64,000 bases of DNA from Clostridium algidicarnis DSM 15099 (GCF_002934235.1 NZ_PTIS01000009.1:1-64000); one strand, 5' to 3'. Shown: positions 16,760 through 26,337, numbered from the stretch's first letter. The notes: generated by a model not told the origin, from the letters alone. Numbers and translations: made by a program.

Positions 16760-17422
16760 ATGAAAATAAAGAGAGTGACACAAGGGTTAGATGGAAATGA
16801 AGATTGTAGTGATGAAATTAAAGAATTATTAAATAAAAAAAGGGTGTATATGATAAATATAATGGGCTCACCGGGAGCTGGGAAAACTAGTCTAATAATT
16901 AAATTAATTAATGAACTAAAAGATGAGTATAACATAGGTGTTATTGAAGGGGACATAGCAGGACAAATTGATGCTGAAAAGATTGATGCATTAGGAATTC
17001 CAGTGGTTCAGCTCAATATTGAGGGTGATTGTCATATTGAAGCTTTGTCAATTAAAAACATTATCCAGTATTTTAATTTAGATGAAATAGATCTTATTTT
17101 CATTGAAAATGTGGGGAACTTAGTTTGCCCTGCAGAATTTGATGTAGGTGAAGATTTAAAAATGGCTATTTTAAGTGTTCCAGAAGGAGACGATAAGCCA
17201 GAAAAATATCCTTTGATGTTTACCATAACTGATGCAATAATAATAGGTAAGTATGACATGATTGAACACTTTGAATTTGATGATAATAAGGTAGAAATTG
17301 TTACTAATAGTTATAATCCAAGTGCCGAAGTATTCAGAGTATCTACAAGGACAGGTGAAGGAATAGAAGACTTAGTTAAGTATATGAAAAGAACAATTAA
17401 TCTTAAGAAAAATAAACATTAG
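16760..17422 (+). CDS. hypB: second HypB-type GTPase with altered G4 motif
   Basis: A 220-residue paralogue of the HypB at 12370. The P-loop MGSPGAGKTS (about 35-44), metal ligands Cys91-His92 (GDCHIE) and Cys123 (NLVCPAEFD), and PEGDDKPEKYPLMF match the first copy closely. At the G4 position the usual NKxD reads GKYD (163-166), so the asparagine that recognises guanine is missing. This may relax nucleotide specificity or leave a nickel-storage role. GGAG precedes the ATG; the TTG at 16745 is upstream of the site. The nickel/peptide importer lies next on the same strand, behind a terminator-like hairpin. Confidence 0.9.
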   Translation: MKIKRVTQGLDGNEDCSDEIKELLNKKRVYMINIMGSPGAGKTSLIIKLINELKDEYNIGVIEGDIAGQIDAEKIDALGIPVVQLNIEGDCHIEALSIKNIIQYFNLDEIDLIFIENVGNLVCPAEFDVGEDLKMAILSVPEGDDKPEKYPLMFTITDAIIIGKYDMIEHFEFDDNKVEIVTNSYNPSAEVFRVSTRTGEGIEDLVKYMKRTINLKKNKH

Positions 17423-17476
17423 ATGAACTATAAGGTGAGTTTATTTGACAGAAATACCAATATGATTTAAACTATT

Positions 17477-17500
17477 TTAAGTAAGGCGAATCTTACTTAA
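17477..17500. promoter_or_regulatory. perfect 9-bp inverted repeat, possible operator
   Basis: TTAAGTAAG and CTTACTTAA are separated by six bases (GCGAAT) between hypB2 and the ABC importer. No T-run follows, so it is not a terminator. The symmetry and spacing suit a dimeric repressor. It does not resemble the GTATGA/TCATAC NikR operator. The regulator is unknown. Confidence 0.5.
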
Positions 17501-17558
17501 AGTGTTAGCAGTAAAAATATCTTTCTTAAATTTGCATAATTTAATAACTATTAAGATT

Positions 17559-17628
17559 AAACCACGAAGGTTTTAGCCTCTTTTTTTAGTTTGAAGAAGG
17601 AGCTTAGTTTTTCGTGGTTTTTATATTT
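17559..17628 (+). terminator. terminator or attenuator before the nickel/peptide importer
   Basis: AAACCACGAA at 17559-17568 pairs perfectly with TTCGTGGTTT at 17611-17620, followed by a T-rich run. The 42-base interior includes a weaker AGCCTC / GGAGCT pairing. It ends 29 bases before the first importer gene, so it either ends the hypB2 transcript or attenuates the importer. No known riboswitch class fits it. Confidence 0.65.
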
Positions 17629-17656
17629 TTATCATGGTTAAGGGAGGATATGATTT

Positions 17657-18664
17657 GTGAATAATATAACTTATGCAATGAAAAAAGGAGTACAGTTTAT
17701 TTTAATTATATTTTTGTTGTCTATAACTGTATTTTATATGGCAAGGCTATCACCTGGTGACCCTTTAGCATCTTATTATGGAGAAGGTGTTAAAAGGATG
17801 AATACTACACAAAAACTAGAGGCAATGAAAAGACTAGGATTAAATGAACCTATATATAAACAGTATATTAGCTGGTTATCAAATGCTGCTCATGGAGAAC
17901 TTGGGATATCCTATAAATATAAGCAAGATGTTGTAATAGTGATTGAAAACGTGTACAAAAATACAATTATTCTAGGTGGACTTTCTTATGTTCTCACTTT
18001 TTTGTTTGCTTTGCTTTTGGGTATATTTTGTGCATTACATGAAGACAAGCTTATTGATAAAGTTATCTGTAAAGTAGGTATTGTAACCACCTCTATTCCA
18101 CCATTTTGGATAGCGCTGGTGCTTATATTAGTTTTTAGTATTAATTTAAAAATATTACCTTCAAGTGGTGCATACGCAATGGGTCAATCGAAAAATTATA
18201 TAAGTCGAATGGAACATCTTGTACTACCTTTAACTGTTATGATATTAAGTCACCTTTGGTATTATGCATATATTATTCGAAATAAGCTGGTAGAAGAAAT
18301 GAGACAGGATTATGTACTATTATGTAAAGTTAAAGGCTTAAGTAAAAAGAAAATTATTTATAAAGATTGTTTAAGAAATATTATGCCCTCTTATGTTAGC
18401 CTTATGGCAATGTCTGTACCGCATATTCTAGGAGGAACTTATGTTGTAGAAAAGGTCTTTTCTTACCCAGGGCTTGGAACACTTTCTTTTGAAAGTGCTA
18501 AGTATCATGATTATAACATGCTTATGGTGCTCTGCCTTATAACGGGGATATTAGTTGTTTTTTCAAATATTATGGCAGAGGTTATTAATGATAAAATAGA
18601 TCCTAGAATGAAGCGTAGTGGGGGTGAGGATGAATGGAACAAAAATGCAGTGACTTTGAAATAG
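17657..18664 (+). CDS. nikB: ABC transporter permease, NikB/OppB type
   Basis: A 335-residue inner-membrane permease of the dipeptide/oligopeptide/nickel class (BPD_transp_1). Six hydrophobic segments are visible, starting with about residues 12-30, and the ATPase-contacting EAA-like loop lies near LLCKVKGLSKKKIIYKD. The C-terminal GGTYVVEKVFSYPGLGTLS is a family signature. The start is the GTG at 17657, nine bases after GGGAGG; the ATG at 17650 runs into a stop. The hypA/hypB neighbourhood favours nickel, but peptide transport cannot be excluded. Confidence 0.85.
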   Translation: MNNITYAMKKGVQFILIIFLLSITVFYMARLSPGDPLASYYGEGVKRMNTTQKLEAMKRLGLNEPIYKQYISWLSNAAHGELGISYKYKQDVVIVIENVYKNTIILGGLSYVLTFLFALLLGIFCALHEDKLIDKVICKVGIVTTSIPPFWIALVLILVFSINLKILPSSGAYAMGQSKNYISRMEHLVLPLTVMILSHLWYYAYIIRNKLVEEMRQDYVLLCKVKGLSKKKIIYKDCLRNIMPSYVSLMAMSVPHILGGTYVVEKVFSYPGLGTLSFESAKYHDYNMLMVLCLITGILVVFSNIMAEVINDKIDPRMKRSGGEDEWNKNAVTLK

Positions 18665-19539
18665 TTGGAGAAAGTTATCTTTTAGAAGAGATGGATATTG
18701 ACAAGAGAGAAGGTTTTAAAAAGGATTTAAAGGGGAAACCTTATATATCTATTGGAGTACTTTTTCTAATTGTATTAGGCTGCATCTTTCCAAGGGTAAT
18801 GACGAATTTAGATCCTACTTATATGGATCTTAGCAATATTAATGTGGCTCCCAATGGTACTTTTTATTTTGGTACAGATTCATTAGGTAGAGATATATTT
18901 ACTATGATTTGGTATGGTGGAAGGGTGTCCTTATTTATTGGAATACTTGCCACGTTTATATCAACAACTATTGCGGTTATATATGGAAGTATCAGTGGTT
19001 TTGCACCGCAAGTTGTAGATGATATGATGATGCGGTTTACTGAAATAGCCATTAGCATACCATCCATTTTAATAGTGATTTTTATTCAGGCAATGATAGG
19101 ACAAGCAAATCCAGTATCTATATCCATTGTAATTGGAATTACTAGTTGGATGAATATTTCTAAGATAGTACGAATCGAAGTAAGGCAACTTAGAAATAGT
19201 GAATATATTTTATCTGCAAGATATTCTGGAGGTAAGTTCTTTTATATTTTAAAGAGGCATTTGCTACCAAACTTTATTTCATCAATAATGTTTATGGTAG
19301 TAACCAATATCGGAAGTGTTATTGCTACAGAGTCGACTTTGAGCTTTTTAGGAATAGGACTACCTATTGAAATTATATCATGGGGGAGCATGCTCTCTTT
19401 AGCAGAAAAGGCATTATTATCGAATTATTGGTGGATTATATTGATTCCAGGTATATTTTTAGTAATGACATTGGTGTGCATTACTAACATAGGAAATTAT
19501 ATTAGGAAGAAAAATAATAAAGAATTTAGTAATTTATAA
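18634..19539 (+). CDS. nikC: ABC transporter permease, NikC/OppC type
   Basis: A 301-residue second permease. After one N-terminal segment (about 36-55) come the periplasmic FGTDSLGRDIFTMIWYGGRVSL signature in two parts and five more membrane helices. The EAA-like loop is near YILSARYSGGKFFYILKRHLLP. It overlaps nikB by 31 bases with GGGGGTGAGG ahead of its ATG, so the two are translationally coupled and probably form a heterodimer. Confidence 0.85.
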   Translation: MEQKCSDFEIVGESYLLEEMDIDKREGFKKDLKGKPYISIGVLFLIVLGCIFPRVMTNLDPTYMDLSNINVAPNGTFYFGTDSLGRDIFTMIWYGGRVSLFIGILATFISTTIAVIYGSISGFAPQVVDDMMMRFTEIAISIPSILIVIFIQAMIGQANPVSISIVIGITSWMNISKIVRIEVRQLRNSEYILSARYSGGKFFYILKRHLLPNFISSIMFMVVTNIGSVIATESTLSFLGIGLPIEIISWGSMLSLAEKALLSNYWWIILIPGIFLVMTLVCITNIGNYIRKKNNKEFSNL

Positions 19540-19613
19540 AGATATAAAGTGAAATATTAATTGCAATATTGTAATTTAATATAAATTAATTTTACTATAT
19601 GAGGAGGATAATT

Positions 19614-21161
19614 ATGAAATTTAATAAGTTGATGATTTTAGGTTGTGCCTTGACTATGAGTATGTTTTTAATGGTGGGCTGTAATACCGAAAACAAAATA
19701 TCATCAAAGGAAAAGGTTTTAGTTTATGGAAGTGGAGACTATTCAAGTATTAATCCAGCATTATATGAGCATGGGGAAATTAATTCTCTTATTTTTACTG
19801 GCCTTACATCTCATGACAAAGATAACAATATTGTTCCCTCACTAGCAAAAAGCTGGGACAATGATAAAGCTACAAATACATATACATTTAAGTTAAAAGA
19901 CAATGTTAAATGGCATGATGGTAAAGCTTTTTCTGCAGAGGATGTAAAATTTACTCTAGAAACAATTATGGATCCTAAAAATGATTCGGAAATAGCATCA
20001 AATTATGAAGATATTGAAGAAATTGAAGTTGAAGATAAAAATACAATAAAAATAAGATTAAAAGCACCTAATGTAGCAATGCTTGATTATTTAACAATAG
20101 GTATATTACCAAAGCACCTTTTAGAAGGAAAAGACATTGCAACAGATGAGTTTAATCAATTTCCAATTGGAACAGGTCCTTTTAAAATGGAAGCTTGGGA
20201 TAAAGGACAAAGTATTACTCTTGAAAAAAATAAAGATTTCTACGATAAGGAACCTGAAATTGATAAAATAGTTTTTAAAATTGTGGAAGATACTAAAGCA
20301 AGAGCACTTCAATTAAAGTCTGGAGAGCTAGATTTAGCACAGGTTACACCTCATGATGTTGAAAAATTTAAAAACAATAAGGATTTTCTTGTATATGATA
20401 TAAAGACATCAGATTATAGAGGGATTATGTATAACTTTAATAGTCCTATATTTAAAAATAATAAGGGATTACCAAATGCCTTAAGTTATGCTATTGATAG
20501 AAAGGCTATTTTAGATAGTGTTGTATTAGGATATGGAGAGATAGCTTACTCACCACTCCAAGGTGGAGAATATAACAACACCAATATGGAAAAGTTCGAC
20601 TATAACCCCAAAAAGGCTAAAGAGATGCTTGAAACTACAGGTTGGAAAATTTCAACAGATGGTATATATGAAAAGGATGGTACTAAATTATCATTTACCA
20701 CAAACTGTAGTGAGGGAGATCGGGTAAGAATAGATATTGCAAATATTTGTAGTCAACAATTCAAAGAAATTGGTGTAGATATGAAAGTTGCTGTACTACC
20801 TAAAATTGATTGGGAAAACCAAGATGCATTCCTTATTGGTTGGGGAAGTCCATTTGATCCAGATGATCATACTTATAAAGTATTTGGAACAGATAAGGGA
20901 AATAATTATAATAGTTATTCAAATGCCAAAGTTGATGAGTTATTAATTAAGGCAAGAGAAACGGATGTGAAGGATGAGAGATTAAAATATTATAAAGAGT
21001 TCCAAATGGAGCTTACTAAAGATATGCCATATACATTTATCACATACATGGATGCATTATATGTTGCAAAACCTAATATAAAGGGTATGACAGAAGAAAC
21101 AATATTAGGACATCATGGTGTAGGTATATTTTGGAATATAACAGATTGGACACTTGAGTAA
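19614..21161 (+). CDS. nikA: lipoprotein solute-binding protein, NikA/OppA family
   Basis: A 515-residue SBP_bac_5 protein. A signal sequence with lipobox LMVGC gives a lipid-anchored Cys near residue 23. The body contains the family signature around residues 80-120 (DKATNTYTFKLKDNVKWHDG and SAEDVKFTLE). The ATG at 19614 follows GAGGAGG. It captures nickel chelates or peptides outside the membrane for the two permeases upstream. The choice of ligand rests on the neighbouring hyp genes, not on any residue I can identify. Confidence 0.83.
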   Translation: MKFNKLMILGCALTMSMFLMVGCNTENKISSKEKVLVYGSGDYSSINPALYEHGEINSLIFTGLTSHDKDNNIVPSLAKSWDNDKATNTYTFKLKDNVKWHDGKAFSAEDVKFTLETIMDPKNDSEIASNYEDIEEIEVEDKNTIKIRLKAPNVAMLDYLTIGILPKHLLEGKDIATDEFNQFPIGTGPFKMEAWDKGQSITLEKNKDFYDKEPEIDKIVFKIVEDTKARALQLKSGELDLAQVTPHDVEKFKNNKDFLVYDIKTSDYRGIMYNFNSPIFKNNKGLPNALSYAIDRKAILDSVVLGYGEIAYSPLQGGEYNNTNMEKFDYNPKKAKEMLETTGWKISTDGIYEKDGTKLSFTTNCSEGDRVRIDIANICSQQFKEIGVDMKVAVLPKIDWENQDAFLIGWGSPFDPDDHTYKVFGTDKGNNYNSYSNAKVDELLIKARETDVKDERLKYYKEFQMELTKDMPYTFITYMDALYVAKPNIKGMTEETILGHHGVGIFWNITDWTLE

Positions 21162-21175
21162 ACAATATAAAATGG

Positions 21176-21212
21176 AACTACAAAGTCATTTTAGGTGATT
21201 TTGTAGTTTTTA
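21176..21212 (+). terminator. hairpin with T-run after nikA
   Basis: AACTACAAAGTCA (21176-21188) pairs with TGATTTTGTAGTT (21196-21208, one G-U), then TTT. It stands between the binding protein and the ATPase genes. As a partial terminator it would leave the binding protein more abundant than the ATPases, a common arrangement in such operons. Confidence 0.7.
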
Positions 21213-21228
21213 ATAGGTAGGTGTGATT

Positions 21229-22245
21229 ATGGGGGATTTGTTAAAAGTAAATAAATTATCTGTAAGTTTTAGAACTAAAGAAGGCGAGTTGCAAGCGGTA
21301 AGAGATGTTTCTTTTACTCTTAAAGAAGGGGAGGTTCTAGCAATACTTGGTGAATCGGGATGCGGTAAATCTGTATTATCTAAAAGTATCTTACGTATAC
21401 TCCCAAAGAATGGGGTTATAAAAAGTGGAGAGGTTATTTTTAATGAAAAAGACTTAACAAGCTTATCAGAAAAAGACATGGATAAGGTTAGAAGCAAGGA
21501 CATATCTATGATATTTCAAGATCCTATGACTTCTTTAAATCCTACCATGTCTGTTGGTAATCAAATTATGGAAGTCATACTAGTTCATGAAAAGATAAGT
21601 AAAAGCGAAGCAAAAAAGAAGAGCATAGAACTTATGGAACTTGTAGGAATTGATTATGGGGAAAAGAGATTTAATCAATATCCACATCATTTATCTGGAG
21701 GAATTGGACAAAGAATTGTTATTGCTATAGCTCTTGCTTGTAATCCAAAAGTATTGATTGCGGATGAACCAACCACTGCTTTAGATGTGACTATTCAGGC
21801 ACAAATATTGGAGCTTATTCGCGAATTACAACAAAAAACTAATATATCGGTGATTTTTATAACCCATGATTTAGGAGTAGTTGCTAATTTGGCTCAAAGA
21901 ATTGCTGTTATGTATGCTGGAAAGATTGTTGAGATAGGTACAGTTAAAGATATCTTTTATGATCCAAGACATCCATATACTTGGGCACTTATGTCTTGCT
22001 TACCTAAAATAGATTCTGATGATGAATTTTTGAATTTCATACCAGGAATGCCACCTAATTTATTAAACCCTCCAAAAGGTGATGCTTTTGCAAGTAGAAA
22101 CAAGTATGCTTTGAAGATAGATTATCTAGTTGAACCACCTATGTTTAAGATAAGTGATACCCATAGTGCTTCAACCTGGCTTTTACATAAAGATGCACCA
22201 AAAATAGAGCCGCCTATTAAATTTGAAGAATGCAGAGTGATATAA
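21229..22245 (+). CDS. nikD: ABC transporter ATPase, NikD/OppD type
   Basis: A 338-residue importer ATPase. Walker A is GESGCGKS, the signature is HLSGGIGQRI and Walker B is VLIADEPTTALD. The C-terminal oligopeptide-type domain has FASRNKYALKID where many relatives have FAxRCxxAxxxC, so the cysteines that hold an Fe-S cluster in some DppD proteins are missing. The ATG at 21229 is preferred over the GTG at 21223 because of the distance from AGGTAGG. The next ATPase begins two bases after its stop. Confidence 0.85.
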   Translation: MGDLLKVNKLSVSFRTKEGELQAVRDVSFTLKEGEVLAILGESGCGKSVLSKSILRILPKNGVIKSGEVIFNEKDLTSLSEKDMDKVRSKDISMIFQDPMTSLNPTMSVGNQIMEVILVHEKISKSEAKKKSIELMELVGIDYGEKRFNQYPHHLSGGIGQRIVIAIALACNPKVLIADEPTTALDVTIQAQILELIRELQQKTNISVIFITHDLGVVANLAQRIAVMYAGKIVEIGTVKDIFYDPRHPYTWALMSCLPKIDSDDEFLNFIPGMPPNLLNPPKGDAFASRNKYALKIDYLVEPPMFKISDTHSASTWLLHKDAPKIEPPIKFEECRVI

Positions 22246-22246
22246 A

Positions 22247-23158
22247 ATGAAAAATGAAAAAATATTAGAAGTGAAAAATTTAAAACAATACTTTAAAGTA
22301 GATAGAAATACTATAATTAAAGCAGTTGACGATATATCTTTTGATATTTACAAAGGAGAAATATTTGGTTTGGTTGGTGAATCAGGCTCTGGGAAATCAA
22401 CTACGGGTAGAAGTATTATTAATATCTATAAACAGACAAGTGGAGAAGTCTATTATAGGGAAAAGCTTATTTCAGATTCTAAAATTTATAGGGCGGAACA
22501 AAAACTTATAAATAGAAATATGCAAATTATATTTCAAGATTCAACTTCATCTTTGAATTCACGAATGACAGTAAAAGAAATTATTGAGGAACCTTTTATA
22601 ATTCAAAAACTGTATAAAAAGAAAGAAGAGCGATTAGAGAAGGTTTATAAGTTAATGGATTTAGTTGGACTAGATAAGAGTTATAAGGATAAGTACCCCT
22701 ATGAATGTTCAGGGGGACAGAGACAACGTATAGGAATTGCAAGGGCTCTTAGTCTTGATCCTGAATTCATCATTGCTGATGAACCTATTGCATCTTTAGA
22801 TATTTCAATGCAAGCTCAGATTATCAATTTATTTAAGAAACTTCAAAAAGAGAAGGGCCTTACATGTTTATTTATTTCACATGATTTAGCAATGGTAAGG
22901 TATATCTGTAATAGAGTAGCAGTTATGTATCATGGCAAAATTGTTGAGCTTGCTGAAACTAAGGAACTATATGAAAATCCCATTCATCCTTATACCAAAG
23001 CACTATTTTCATCAATACTTGTTCCAAATCCAAGCTGCCAGGGGAAGCCACCTTATGTTAAGTATAATCCAGCTATTGATAATTGCGTAAAAGAACAAGA
23101 TCAGTTATTTGAAGTGTCAGAAGGTCACTTTGTTTATGGCTGCGACTTTAAAAGATAA
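22247..23158 (+). CDS. nikE: ABC transporter ATPase, NikE/OppF type
   Basis: A 303-residue ATPase that pairs with NikD. Walker A is GESGSGKST, the signature ECSGGQRQRIGIARAL, and Walker B FIIADEPIASLD. The start codon follows the nikD stop by one base, so translation is probably coupled. The C-terminus is short (EGHFVYGCDFKR) compared with OppF. It is the last gene of the importer, followed by a strong bidirectional terminator. Confidence 0.86.
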   Translation: MKNEKILEVKNLKQYFKVDRNTIIKAVDDISFDIYKGEIFGLVGESGSGKSTTGRSIINIYKQTSGEVYYREKLISDSKIYRAEQKLINRNMQIIFQDSTSSLNSRMTVKEIIEEPFIIQKLYKKKEERLEKVYKLMDLVGLDKSYKDKYPYECSGGQRQRIGIARALSLDPEFIIADEPIASLDISMQAQIINLFKKLQKEKGLTCLFISHDLAMVRYICNRVAVMYHGKIVELAETKELYENPIHPYTKALFSSILVPNPSCQGKPPYVKYNPAIDNCVKEQDQLFEVSEGHFVYGCDFKR

Positions 23159-23249
23159 AATAAGAAGATGTACAAAGTGCAATAAACCCAGTAATATTGT
23201 ATTATTAAACAATAGATAAGATTAGTTTTAAAAACTACACTTAAACATA

Positions 23250-23290
23250 AAAGATCACTATTTATAACTAATTATAAATAGTGGTCTTTT
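23250..23290. terminator. bidirectional terminator between nikE and nrdJ
   Basis: An 18-bp near-perfect stem (23250-23267 with 23272-23289) with a four-base loop has A-runs before and T-runs after. It serves both the plus-strand importer operon and the convergent nrdJ. Confidence 0.85.
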
Positions 23291-23328
23291 GTATTTATAG
23301 AAGATAACTAAGTAATCTTAAAGTCTTT

Positions 23329-26300
23329 TTAGCTACATCCTGTAGTGGAGCCACAATCTAGGCATACCATGCAAGTTCCATTTCTCATCATTCTAGTGCT
23401 AGAACAAGTAGGGCATGTACTTCCGTAGACTCTTTCTCCACCATGGGTATGGGACTTAACATCACTGTCTGAAGCTGTGTTTAAAACTTCAGGGACGTCT
23501 ATTGGAGTAGAGATTGGTAAATTAAAATTTTCATAACCATCAGGTTTTATTTGGCATCTTGAGTAGTCATCATTTTCAATATCTATAACTTTACTTATAA
23601 GATCAGAAATTGAGGATACATATTTTATATATGGATGTTTTTGAACGAATCCATAAGGCTCATATTTTTGACCTCTAAGCATTCTTGCTATATCTGTAGC
23701 AGGAACATGATATTGAAGCATTACAGATATTGATTTAGATAAAGAGTTAAGTAGTCCAGTGATTATTGTGCCTTCTCTATCTGTGGTTATATATATTTCT
23801 GTAATTTCTCCCTTAGCATTTCTATTAACTGTAGTATATACTTTAACATCATCTATTTGAGCTGGATGTGTAGTTCCAGTTCTTATGCCTTCTGGTTTAT
23901 CTCTTCTTGATACATTTAAAGATAAATTCATTTCATTTGCTTTTTGTAATAGCTCTTTATAACTAAGATCTTCTAGATTTAAATTTGCATCATTAAATAA
24001 TGAAGTATTTAATGGCTGACTAGCTTTAGAAGAGTCTCTATAAAGAGAAATACCTTTTACACCTAGTTTCCAAGAAGTTATAACAATATCCTTAAAGTCT
24101 TCAATAGAAGCATCTTTAGGTAGATTAACAGTTTTTGAAATTGCACCAGAAATTAAGGGGGTAATAGCAGCCACCATTTTAACGTGTCCTTCTGAGGCAA
24201 TATATCTCTCACCAGTACCACAAGTATTAGCAGTGTCAAATATAGCTAGATGTTCTTTTTTTAGGTGAGGTGCGCCTTCAATTTTTCCATCTACTATTTT
24301 GTCGTATTTAAAATCACCCTCAAAAACTTCTTCAGTTCTAGTTATATACTCTAATATGTCTAAAACCTCTGTTTCACTGTAGCCAAGTGCTCTTAAAGAT
24401 TCTTCTATAATAGGATTTCCAAGTGTCATGTAACCTCCACCAGATAGCTTTTTATAAACTATATGGCTAAAGAAGGGTTCAATAGAAGTTGCAGCACAGT
24501 CCATAGCAAAGGAAATAGTTCCTGTTGGTGCTATTACGGAAACTTGTGCATTTCTATATCCATGACTTTCGCCAAGAGAAACAGCTTTTGACCACTCTTT
24601 CTTTAAGTTTTCACTTAAAAATTTTAGTTTATTATTTAGAAGTAAACTATGATTTACTTCTAAAGGTAAATAGTTAAGACCTTCATAAGGAGACTTTAAT
24701 GCTCCAGCAACTCGTGCATGATTTTTTATTACCTTAAGCATATAAGGTTTATTTATTTCGTATTTTTCAAATGCTCCTATTTCTTTTGCCATCAAAGCTG
24801 AAATTGAGTAAGAGCGAGCTGTCATTATACCTATTAAAGAAGCTGCAATGTTACGTGCTTCTTCTGAATTATAAGGATATCCCATTACCATAAATAAAGA
24901 AGCTATGTTAGAAATACCAAGTCCTGTAGTCCTAAATAAGTGTGTTCTTCTTGCAATGTCTTCTGTTGGGAACTGTCCCCAATTTATTGAAGCTTCTAGT
25001 AATAGCTGATTTAAACTTATAATATGTAAATATCCATCTAAATCAAATTTTTTAGTGGTAGTATCATAAAATTTATAAATATTTATTGATGAAAGATTAC
25101 AAGAGGTATTATCTAAAAATGCATATTCCCCACAAGGGTTAGTTGAATTCAATCTGTTATAAGGTGCGTTTAATACGCCATCTTCTCCACCAGGGCATGT
25201 GTGCCATGCATTGAAGGTATCAGAAAACTGAGGAGCAGGATCTGCACATTTCCAAGCAGATTCATTAAATAGATTCCATAAATCTTGTACTTGAATTTCT
25301 TTATTCACTCTTGAATCTACTCTACCCTTTAATTCTATAGTAGCTTCAGGATTTTTGTTTAAATCGCAAACTTTTCCCATAAATTCATCATTTATTCTTA
25401 GTGAATTGTTACTATTTTGACCAGAGACAGTTTGGTATGCTTCACCTTCAAAGTCTGCATCATATCCCATTTTACCAAGGGCTCTTACTTTGTCTTCTTC
25501 TTTAGCCTTCCAGGATATAAATTGTTCTATTTCAGGATGATCTATGTCAAGACATACCATTTTAGCTGCACGTCTTGTAGTTCCGCCAGACTTTATAGCA
25601 CCAGCATTTCTATCAAAACCTTTTAAAAAGCTCATTAATCCAGAGGAATATCCACCACCAGAAAGTTTTTCTCCTTCAGCTCTTAAGCTAGAGAAGTTAG
25701 TACCGGTACCTGAACCGCCTTTAAATAGCTTTGTTTCAGTTACATACTGCTGTGAGATAGAGTGCTTTCCTAAAAGTTTATCTTCTATTGAAACTATAAA
25801 GCATGCTGAAGCTTGAGTTCTTGTATAAGAGTCAGTTGATGAAACTACAGCCTTTGTTTCTTTATCATAATAAAAGTTTCCTTGAGGTGAGCCTTTTATT
25901 CCATAACTTAAAGCAAGTCCTGTGTTAAACCATTGAGGTGAATTTGGTGCATACATTTGATTTAATAGTCCATAAACCATTTCATCATAAAATATTTCAG
26001 ATTCTTCCTTAGTTTTGATTAAGTTTTCTTCTTTTAAAGACTCTACCCAAAAACTAACCATTCTGTGGGCTACCATCTTCATGCTAGTTTCTACCCCTAG
26101 CTCATTTGGAACACCAGCTTTTCTAAAATACTTTGAAGCAATTATATCACAAGCACTTTGAGAATAGCTTATAGGGAATTCTAAGTCTTTCATATCTGTA
26201 AGTACTTTTCCAGACTTATGATCTTTTAAAAGTACATTAACTTTTTTCCACTGAAATAAATCATATACAGTTTTAGTACTGTCTTTTTCTAAGGACTTTG

Positions 26301-26337
26301 TATAATATCTTTTAAAGACATCTTTAATTGATTCCAT
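23329..26337 (-). CDS. nrdJ: adenosylcobalamin-dependent (class II) ribonucleotide reductase
   Basis: Makes deoxyribonucleotides without oxygen, using adenosylcobalamin to form the thiyl radical. It has 1002 residues. ASACFIVS carries the first redox cysteine, STNPCGE the radical Cys and Glu, and the C-terminus ends in a cysteine-rich tail (CPTC, CMVCLDC, GCS) that relays reducing power. GGAGGTG stands ahead of the ATG. Two NrdR boxes overlap its promoter. It depends on the product of the cobalamin operon at the other end of the window. No cobalamin riboswitch is seen in front of it. Confidence 0.96.
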   Translation of the reverse strand: MESIKDVFKRYYTKSLEKDSTKTVYDLFQWKKVNVLLKDHKSGKVLTDMKDLEFPISYSQSACDIIASKYFRKAGVPNELGVETSMKMVAHRMVSFWVESLKEENLIKTKEESEIFYDEMVYGLLNQMYAPNSPQWFNTGLALSYGIKGSPQGNFYYDKETKAVVSSTDSYTRTQASACFIVSIEDKLLGKHSISQQYVTETKLFKGGSGTGTNFSSLRAEGEKLSGGGYSSGLMSFLKGFDRNAGAIKSGGTTRRAAKMVCLDIDHPEIEQFISWKAKEEDKVRALGKMGYDADFEGEAYQTVSGQNSNNSLRINDEFMGKVCDLNKNPEATIELKGRVDSRVNKEIQVQDLWNLFNESAWKCADPAPQFSDTFNAWHTCPGGEDGVLNAPYNRLNSTNPCGEYAFLDNTSCNLSSINIYKFYDTTTKKFDLDGYLHIISLNQLLLEASINWGQFPTEDIARRTHLFRTTGLGISNIASLFMVMGYPYNSEEARNIAASLIGIMTARSYSISALMAKEIGAFEKYEINKPYMLKVIKNHARVAGALKSPYEGLNYLPLEVNHSLLLNNKLKFLSENLKKEWSKAVSLGESHGYRNAQVSVIAPTGTISFAMDCAATSIEPFFSHIVYKKLSGGGYMTLGNPIIEESLRALGYSETEVLDILEYITRTEEVFEGDFKYDKIVDGKIEGAPHLKKEHLAIFDTANTCGTGERYIASEGHVKMVAAITPLISGAISKTVNLPKDASIEDFKDIVITSWKLGVKGISLYRDSSKASQPLNTSLFNDANLNLEDLSYKELLQKANEMNLSLNVSRRDKPEGIRTGTTHPAQIDDVKVYTTVNRNAKGEITEIYITTDREGTIITGLLNSLSKSISVMLQYHVPATDIARMLRGQKYEPYGFVQKHPYIKYVSSISDLISKVIDIENDDYSRCQIKPDGYENFNLPISTPIDVPEVLNTASDSDVKSHTHGGERVYGSTCPTCSSTRMMRNGTCMVCLDCGSTTGCS

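Noticed and set aside
17657-23158. Plain oligopeptide transporter with no link to nickel
   Set aside because: Cannot be excluded, but direct adjacency to hypA and two hypB genes makes the nickel reading more likely. I keep it as a stated alternative.
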